A stretch of 64,000 nucleotides of DNA from positions 1-64,000 of the forward strand of contig NZ_CANMGY010000010.1 in assembly GCF_947497555.1 (NCBI RefSeq), read 5' to 3'. Shown here piece by piece: positions 59,035 to 64,000 of this stretch. A model generated the notes under the pieces. It was not told the DNA's origin, made no database searches, and saw nothing but the letters and a program-made list of their open reading frames with translations. The stretch comes from an uncultured Umboniibacter sp. (GTDB lineage Bacteria > Pseudomonadota > Gammaproteobacteria > Pseudomonadales > DSM-25080). Numbering within the stretch: the first letter of the stretch is position 1; each line of letters begins with the position of its first letter. The position numbers and the translations under genes are program-made.

Positions 59035-59475
59035 ATGTATGTCTATGTATTACAACTCGAATCAGAAAAGTATTACGTGGGTGTTGCTAAGGACATTGGG
59101 CTGCGCCTTTGGACTCATTTCAAAATGAACGGTAAGACGGGCTCAGCGTGGACAAAAAAATATCCACCCATCGCAGTTTTGCACTGCAGCGAGTGTTCCA
59201 ATCATCCGAGTGTGTTCAAAAACATAGAAAAACAATGCACGCTCCGTCTTGCAAAGTTAAAGGGATTTCGAAATATAAGAGGATCTGGATACTGTCTAAG
59301 TGCTGATGAATACCCAGCAAGCTGGGACGACCAGTTAGACGCGGTTACGCCTGCCGACATGAGTAAAATGAGGCCTTTAAATCAAAAAGAGCTTAAAAGA
59401 CTGATCAAAGGCAAATATCAGCTCTGGCTGAGCAAAAGAAGAGAGGGCATCGCTAGTCGGAATGCTGACCATTGA
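59035..59475 (+). CDS. GIY-YIG endonuclease-like protein
   Basis: A 146-residue protein. The N-terminus MYVYVLQLE followed by KYYVGVAKDIGLRLWTHF is the GIY-YIG motif (here YVY and YVG) with the catalytic Tyr and Arg. Further on, FKNIEKQCTLRLAKLKGFRNIRG holds the catalytic Glu and the usual NxRG end of the domain. A charged C-terminal tail follows. It is a single-domain nuclease of the type found alone or in mobile elements. It is convergent with the cas12c locus and shares the terminator at 59496-59528. I use the ATG at 59035; GTG at 59020 is possible. Confidence 0.8.
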   Translation: MYVYVLQLESEKYYVGVAKDIGLRLWTHFKMNGKTGSAWTKKYPPIAVLHCSECSNHPSVFKNIEKQCTLRLAKLKGFRNIRGSGYCLSADEYPASWDDQLDAVTPADMSKMRPLNQKELKRLIKGKYQLWLSKRREGIASRNADH

Positions 59476-59495
59476 AATGTCACCCAATGACCCAT

Positions 59496-59528
59496 AAAAA
59501 AACCCAGTCTCATAAGAAACTGGGTTTT
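59496..59528. terminator. Bidirectional intrinsic terminator
   Basis: AAAACCCAGT (59499-59508) pairs perfectly with ACTGGGTTTT (59519-59528), loop of 10 bases. On the minus strand seven T residues follow, which is strong; on the plus strand four. It ends the RNA downstream of cas12c and the GIY-YIG gene. Confidence 0.9.
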
Positions 59529-59634
59529 GGAATAATTGGCCGATTTTTGTAGAGCGTCGGCCGCGCTACGGAGCTCGTGGCGTCCTCACGTATGAGTCGT
59601 TGTTGTGGCAGAACCACAATAAAGCTCCGTTGGT
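59497..59634 (-). ncRNA. Candidate scoutRNA/tracr-like RNA of the Cas12c locus
   Basis: About 138 nt transcribed leftward from a promoter that overlaps the cas12c stop codon. From 5' to 3': a closed multiloop in which CGGAGCT (59569-59575) pairs with AGCTCCG (59623-59629) and encloses two hairpins, TTGTGG/CCACAA (59603-59619) and CGTG/CACG (59576-59590); then hairpin GGCCGA/TCGGCC (59538-59562); then the intrinsic terminator. No protein frame is present. Type V-C and V-D systems need a short scoutRNA encoded near the cas genes, so this is the prime candidate. The short repeat-pairing stretch cannot be checked, because no repeat is in the window. Confidence 0.6.
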
Positions 59635-59641
59635 TTAATTA

Positions 59642-59669
59642 ATATTACACACTTTCTATGACTATGCAA
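59642..59669 (-). promoter_or_regulatory. Promoter of the candidate scoutRNA
   Basis: On the minus strand TTGCAT (59669-59664, overlapping the last codons of cas12c), a 16-base spacer, and TAATAT (59647-59642). Transcription would start near 59634, immediately before the outer stem of the folded RNA. That match of start point and structure supports an independent RNA gene. Confidence 0.55.
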
Positions 59670-62600
59670 CCGTCTTTTCCAGCGCCTTTTCATCGACGCT
59701 TAAGCTATTGACGAGTCGCCTTGCAATATTGATGGCGGCCGCTGCATCGGCGTGCCCAACGTAGTCACAATCCTCGTACAGGCAATGATATTCGCTATAC
59801 TGAGATCCCGTCGTCTTTCGATACTTTGGCAACCGTCGAGCTGACTTATGTAACGATCGCACCAGGTCTTTCTCGGCCTTACTACCTGGCTTGATAATCT
59901 GTCGATCCATCGACCGAATCGGTGAGTAGCTGCGCTCGATATGTCGACTCGACACAATATCCAAGTGATTCTGGTCCAGCTTATCAACCTTCATAACATG
60001 ATCACCAAAACGTAAACGCCCACCGTTGACTTCGATCTCCTCTGCGTCGGCAATCGCCGACCTAAGTGCCATCACGCCGTTACGTTCGCAGCATGGACAG
60101 ATCGATGAAGTAAAGGCGCCACTGACGGTTGTTCCCGGCCCGCCGTTAAACGGCTTCGGCGCTGCTATTTTCCCTGTCGGTAGTCGCACGCTTCGCAACA
60201 GATTCGTAGAAAACGTAAACCCACCGCCCCAGTGTTGTTTTCGTACATCGTTCTGTGCCCCGTTATCACCAAACGCGTAAAGCTGAGCGACATGCTCCCA
60301 AAACTTTCGTATCGTCACCGACTCTTGGCTCACACTTTCAATCGCCAAAATCCCTTCCAGCTTAAGGATTAACTTATCGAGCATATTGGTCACCATTCCC
60401 ATCGCGCCTTTTCGAGCCAGCTCGAGGTGATTGGAATAGGGCGAGCGATAAGCAGCTTTAGGCTGGTGGGCCTGTCGATGCTTTTCCGTCAACTGGTAGT
60501 AACGTGTAATCGCATTCACCGAAATAAAACAGGCATCCAATACGCTACCGGAATCAATATCGACCACTGAGACACCGAAACCCGACTCTGCTGGGTCGAC
60601 GCCAATCACGACATTAGGACACCAGACTTTGTGCTCTGAGGTATCAACCACACTCGTAATCGGCACATCAAGCAATAGCGTGCGCTTATGGACCTGTTCC
60701 TTGACGTCACCCTGGTCCTCGACGGTAAATGAGCGCACCACCTTAATGCTCGGTGGACTGAGCTTCACCTTACCTCGAAGCGCTTCACTCAGTCGCCGTT
60801 GGACTTCTGACGCATAGCGCGTTGTCCTCAAATTAATGGGGGTCACCGAGCCTTTCATCATCTTAAAGCCCTTTGCGTCGAACCCTAGCACCGTCGACTG
60901 GGCTGATTCTGACATGCCTTTTACCTCCACCAACGCGACCCACTTATGCGGCATCGACGACAGCAGATCGCCCACACTTTCACGCAGGCTTGTAGCCGCC
61001 TCACACTTTAGCTTCGTGATGGCCTTTAGGGTTTGTCTGGTATCAATCAGCCCCTTCTCTTCGTCCTCAAACACCACGAACCCCAGTAGCTTCGACAATC
61101 GAGGGTTGTCTGACCAACTCGACTGCCAGTACCATGGCCGATCCAAATTAGGCGACAGCGCAAACGCCTGCTTGGTACCAAAGGACAAACTTAATTTATC
61201 GGTAAACTGGGTTTTGGCGAGGTTTCGCTCAAGACCATTAATTTTACTGAGCCAGACGCGCGAGATGGTTTTTTGAATCGTGTTACGACTCGCAACATCC
61301 TTGTCGTCATTGATGGATTTTACCAGCAACTCAGGGAGCTCTGATTTGCCCACCCTCGCTGGCAGATTCCCCAGCATAATCGTTGCCTTTAACCCATTAA
61401 CCTTTTCAGCTTCGACACTGCTTAATTTTTGTTCCAAGGCCGCGAATAACCCCGTCAGGTCAATCACCTTTAGATCGAGCGAGATCAGCGGTTTTTTACG
61501 CGTCGCTAAGGGGTGCAAGAACACCACTCCGTCCTGTCGTTCGACAAAGTTTTTCATCGCTCTGCGCTGTTTTTTTGTTCTACCGATGACACCTTGGTTC
61601 ATCAGTTCGATGATCAACTCCCCTCGAAACACATCACTGCCCTGATAAGCCAGTCGACATAAACGGTTCAACACAAACCGCAACGCAGTTGTTCGTCCCG
61701 CCAGTTCTCCAGCTCCTCCAAATTGTTGTCCTAAGACATCAATCGCTGCATCAAGACTTAAGCTAAACGTCGTAGCGAGGCCGTTGAATACCTCACTCCA
61801 CTCCGATTTAGCGACATCCAACGTAGCGCGATTGTTCCGACGTAGCTCCGCCAATGGCACTCGCGCATTAAAGGTGGGAAGTCGATTAACCAGTGGAAGT
61901 TTCGCCGAGCTCATCTTCGCTATTCGACCGCGCTTTGCTGCACCATCAATCGCACCCTTTATCCCGCCCACGAGATCACTTGCGCTATCGTAACGCGCCA
62001 GCGCTTCAACCGACCACGCTAAGTCTCCATCAATTCGCCCCAACAACACCTCAAGTGCTCGCGTTGCCTCAGCAATCACCACCGACACCTCGGCTGATAT
62101 GTCCGATACGTTTTCGACCGTTAGGTCAATGGCGCCCAGCACCCGAGCGATTTCCGCATCATCGCACTCACTGAGTTCGTCCAAAAATTCGGTCGTAGGA
62201 GCCATATCAAAAGCTTCCAGCGTCTCTAGATCAGAGAGCGCTCGACCAAGTAAATTCGCCACCGCTGAATCGATACTGCCCTGCACCTTGGCGCGTGATC
62301 CTGACACAGCTCCATCGTCGACGGCAGATACGGCTGGAAGATTTTTTGCCAGATCAACCAAGACGTTCAACCGATCCAGTGAGCACTCCGGCACCCCTAG
62401 TAAAACAGCCAGCTTCGATACTTCCAGCGTGCGAAACGATTTAATACCCTTGTTAAATAACCACCCCAACCCATTACCATTGGCAGTGGTTATCGCTTCT
62501 TTTGTGTAATTCTTGATGTTCGCATCCAGTAACGCACCTTCGCGCGCGTATCGACGGACCACAGCGAGCAACATTAAGCTATAGTCCTCGGTATACTCAT

Positions 62601-63438
62601 TCGATGCGCTCTCATCAAAGTGGATGGTGGACGTTTTAAGTGCCTTCGCGTCCTCACCAACCTCCGTCAGTGACCGACGTACTTCGACATACTTCTCCAC
62701 ACCGGAAGCGATCAGCGAATAGATACCCAATGCTGAGAGTTCGTCCTTCAATGCGATCAGGACCCCATCGATGTCGTTGAGAAGGTTCGCCCAGGTACCA
62801 AATTGCTCAATAAGTAGATTCGACCAGCGATGAAGTAACACATCTTCAGGCTTGAACGCCGATTCGTTGCGTTGACCCAACCTCCCCAATAATGACATTG
62901 ACAATCGGTTCATCGCATCGCTTAAGATAATCTCATCTTTACCCTTTACTGGCGTCGTAAACGCCGAATAGAAGGACGAAGCCGTAAACGACGGCAGCGT
63001 TAAATTGTGGGCGGCGAGCTGTTTCGCAATTTGAATGTTATCGTCCGACAAGACACTCAACGCAGCGTAGCTAGCCCTTGCCCCGCTCGAAGCAAACACT
63101 CTAAAACCAAGCGCGTGCGCGGCGACCAGAAAATAGCTCAAACTATCTTGGTTGTTGGAAAACAACGTCATATAGTCGCGCTCAACATGATCGAAGAAAA
63201 ACTGACTGGGTATGTTGTCACAGGGAACTGTGATTGTTTTTAGGTCACTGAGACCTTCTTTTTTCTCTGTATTGGTTAACCGAGCGAACTTCCCACTGAA
63301 CGCCGCTCTACCCTCTCGCAAGTTAACGCCAGTTTCCGAGACAATCTTCTCGATTAAGCCCGGCTCCTTCACGGCAAAACCACTTGGCGCGAACCAGTTT
63401 AACTTCCGCTCTTGACCTACAGTTTTCTTATCTTTCAT
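59662..63438 (-). CDS. cas12c: Type V-C CRISPR effector Cas12c
   Basis: A 1258-residue RNA-guided effector. The C-terminal RuvC nuclease fold is complete: VVIGVDPAESGFG with Asp948 (RuvC-I), ILAIESVSQE with Glu1034 (RuvC-II) and DYVGHADAAAAINIARR with Asp1231 (RuvC-III). The zinc ribbon is formed by CPCC (1114-1117) and CLYEDC (1219-1224). Cas12c-specific features include the segment GLGWLFNKGIKSFRTLE in the recognition lobe and the end region KSARRLPKYRKTTGSQYSEY; both have close counterparts in known Cas12c. Length is typical (about 1200-1300). Known Cas12c proteins use their RuvC site to process the guide RNA and bind target DNA without cutting it, silencing genes. The start overlaps cas1 (ATGA). 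It is much larger than TnpB or Cas12f. Confidence 0.9.
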   Translation of the reverse strand: MKDKKTVGQERKLNWFAPSGFAVKEPGLIEKIVSETGVNLREGRAAFSGKFARLTNTEKKEGLSDLKTITVPCDNIPSQFFFDHVERDYMTLFSNNQDSLSYFLVAAHALGFRVFASSGARASYAALSVLSDDNIQIAKQLAAHNLTLPSFTASSFYSAFTTPVKGKDEIILSDAMNRLSMSLLGRLGQRNESAFKPEDVLLHRWSNLLIEQFGTWANLLNDIDGVLIALKDELSALGIYSLIASGVEKYVEVRRSLTEVGEDAKALKTSTIHFDESASNEYTEDYSLMLLAVVRRYAREGALLDANIKNYTKEAITTANGNGLGWLFNKGIKSFRTLEVSKLAVLLGVPECSLDRLNVLVDLAKNLPAVSAVDDGAVSGSRAKVQGSIDSAVANLLGRALSDLETLEAFDMAPTTEFLDELSECDDAEIARVLGAIDLTVENVSDISAEVSVVIAEATRALEVLLGRIDGDLAWSVEALARYDSASDLVGGIKGAIDGAAKRGRIAKMSSAKLPLVNRLPTFNARVPLAELRRNNRATLDVAKSEWSEVFNGLATTFSLSLDAAIDVLGQQFGGAGELAGRTTALRFVLNRLCRLAYQGSDVFRGELIIELMNQGVIGRTKKQRRAMKNFVERQDGVVFLHPLATRKKPLISLDLKVIDLTGLFAALEQKLSSVEAEKVNGLKATIMLGNLPARVGKSELPELLVKSINDDKDVASRNTIQKTISRVWLSKINGLERNLAKTQFTDKLSLSFGTKQAFALSPNLDRPWYWQSSWSDNPRLSKLLGFVVFEDEEKGLIDTRQTLKAITKLKCEAATSLRESVGDLLSSMPHKWVALVEVKGMSESAQSTVLGFDAKGFKMMKGSVTPINLRTTRYASEVQRRLSEALRGKVKLSPPSIKVVRSFTVEDQGDVKEQVHKRTLLLDVPITSVVDTSEHKVWCPNVVIGVDPAESGFGVSVVDIDSGSVLDACFISVNAITRYYQLTEKHRQAHQPKAAYRSPYSNHLELARKGAMGMVTNMLDKLILKLEGILAIESVSQESVTIRKFWEHVAQLYAFGDNGAQNDVRKQHWGGGFTFSTNLLRSVRLPTGKIAAPKPFNGGPGTTVSGAFTSSICPCCERNGVMALRSAIADAEEIEVNGGRLRFGDHVMKVDKLDQNHLDIVSSRHIERSYSPIRSMDRQIIKPGSKAEKDLVRSLHKSARRLPKYRKTTGSQYSEYHCLYEDCDYVGHADAAAAINIARRLVNSLSVDEKALEKTVA

Positions 63439-64000
63439 CCTATGCTCCCTGGTATTTTGAACGCCACCTTTTTTCTTCCCGGTGGGAATCGATCCACCTC
63501 AATCGGCACGTTGAATCGATTTCGTTTGCCTTCCTCTGACAAATCCAAGAGGTAGTGCCGAAGACTTAACACTACCCCGTGTAACAATTGTGCTCCGCGA
63601 ACTTCTTGACGCGTTGGTTCGGTCTTAATTGCGGTATCAAACCACGCCTTTATCCCGTCAATTACCTGATCGACCCCAATGGAGGAATCCTCCCGATAGG
63701 CGTCGATTACGACACGCTCTATCCGACCGCGGTACGGTTCCAATAAATCGTACACCAGCGCCGGATAACTCGTCGCGGTATGTAAATAACCATGATACGG
63801 GCTAAGCCCATGATGCAACACCCAGCGCATTAATACCCCCGCAACAAAATGGTAAGCGGCATTGAGCAGCGAATTTAATGGGTGTGGCTGACTGCGCTTG
63901 AATCCTGATATATCCAGCAACACACCGACCTTTCTCCAGTACAGCGCGGCGGCGCGAGCCTCCACCAACCGAATATCGTCGACATGCCCTGATATTTTCA
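63435..64000 (-). CDS. cas1: CRISPR integrase Cas1, N-terminal part beyond the window
   Basis: The last 187 or so residues of Cas1; the frame stays open to the window edge (HVDDIRLVEARAAALYW), so the start is outside. The metal site is complete: Glu in VEARAAALYW, His in YHGYLHT and Asp in LVYDLLEPYR. HPLNSLLNAAYHFVAGVLMR is the usual family motif. Cas1 inserts new spacers into the array. In type V-C and V-D loci Cas1 occurs without Cas2 and Cas4; none follows here either. It overlaps cas12c by 4 bases, so both are made together. Confidence 0.9.
   Translation of the reverse strand, partial: KISGHVDDIRLVEARAAALYWRKVGVLLDISGFKRSQPHPLNSLLNAAYHFVAGVLMRWVLHHGLSPYHGYLHTATSYPALVYDLLEPYRGRIERVVIDAYREDSSIGVDQVIDGIKAWFDTAIKTEPTRQEVRGAQLLHGVVLSLRHYLLDLSEEGKRNRFNVPIEVDRFPPGRKKVAFKIPGSIG

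Noticed and set aside
60836-61645. Plus-strand frames of 121-146 residues inside cas12c
   Set aside because: They are shadows of the long minus-strand gene, lack ribosome sites and have low-complexity Ser/Leu-rich content.
59662-63438. The large effector as TnpB, Cas12d or Cas12f
   Set aside because: TnpB and Cas12f are far shorter. The C-terminal region and the WLFNKGIKSFRT segment follow Cas12c rather than Cas12d as far as I can compare from memory.

Overview
The window looks like part of a large conjugative element (plasmid or integrative conjugative element) of a gammaproteobacterium, probably an aquatic one. The evidence is an F/SXT-type pilus and mating-pair block (traF-traH-traG, 27184-33348), a lytic transglycosylase followed by an FlhD/FlhC-like activator pair as in SXT and IncC elements, two ParB-like proteins, a KfrA-like coiled-coil protein overlapping a tyrosine recombinase, and a Tus-like replication-terminator protein. 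There are no rRNA, tRNA or core metabolic genes. Most of the remaining genes are short, exported or unknown, which is usual for such elements. The exact host cannot be read from the sequence.

Layout. 1-5443: the end of an acidic CobT-like VWA protein, a NYN-domain nuclease and six small unknown genes, four of which follow the same two-hairpin leader. 5728-6903: Toprim primase-like protein. 7347-12143: unknown genes around a Tus homologue with a 21-bp perfect inverted repeat beside it. 12209-18124: exported proteins, an omptin-fold barrel and three more genes with the two-hairpin leader. 18668-23301: SPFH protein plus broken copies, tyrosine recombinase and KfrA-like protein. 25081-26980: a stand-alone DsbD-alpha domain and exported or membrane proteins. 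27184-38217: TraF, TraH, TraG, a degenerate sensor/receiver protein, lytic transglycosylase and FlhD/FlhC-like regulators. 38525-47055: membrane-anchored RecB/Cas4-type nuclease, S49 protease, DsbA/DsbC-like protein, Lar-like zinc ribbon and two ParB-like proteins. 47138-58766: mostly secreted or unknown genes, including two candidate NTR-like proteins, an SDR oxidoreductase and an AIM24-family protein. 59035-64000: a GIY-YIG nuclease, then a type V-C CRISPR-Cas locus (cas12c and the C-terminal part of cas1) on the minus strand.

Three signals stand out. (1) Directly downstream of cas12c is a compact non-coding RNA candidate (about 59634 down to 59497) with its own promoter, a closed multi-branched fold and an intrinsic terminator; it is a strong candidate for the scoutRNA/tracr-like RNA of this Cas12c. 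(2) A 19-bp palindrome (YCTGCCC-N5-GGGCAGR) occurs ten times, almost always centred 65-85 bp upstream of a start codon, including that of traF. The FlhD/FlhC-like pair encoded here is the obvious candidate to bind it, as a SetCD/AcaCD-type master activator. (3) Seven unrelated small genes in two clusters share a 60-nt leader with two hairpins, the second of which pairs the Shine-Dalgarno sequence. The pairing is kept although the sequence changes, which points to an undescribed translational control RNA.

No CRISPR array is visible. If present, it lies beyond position 64000, upstream of cas1.
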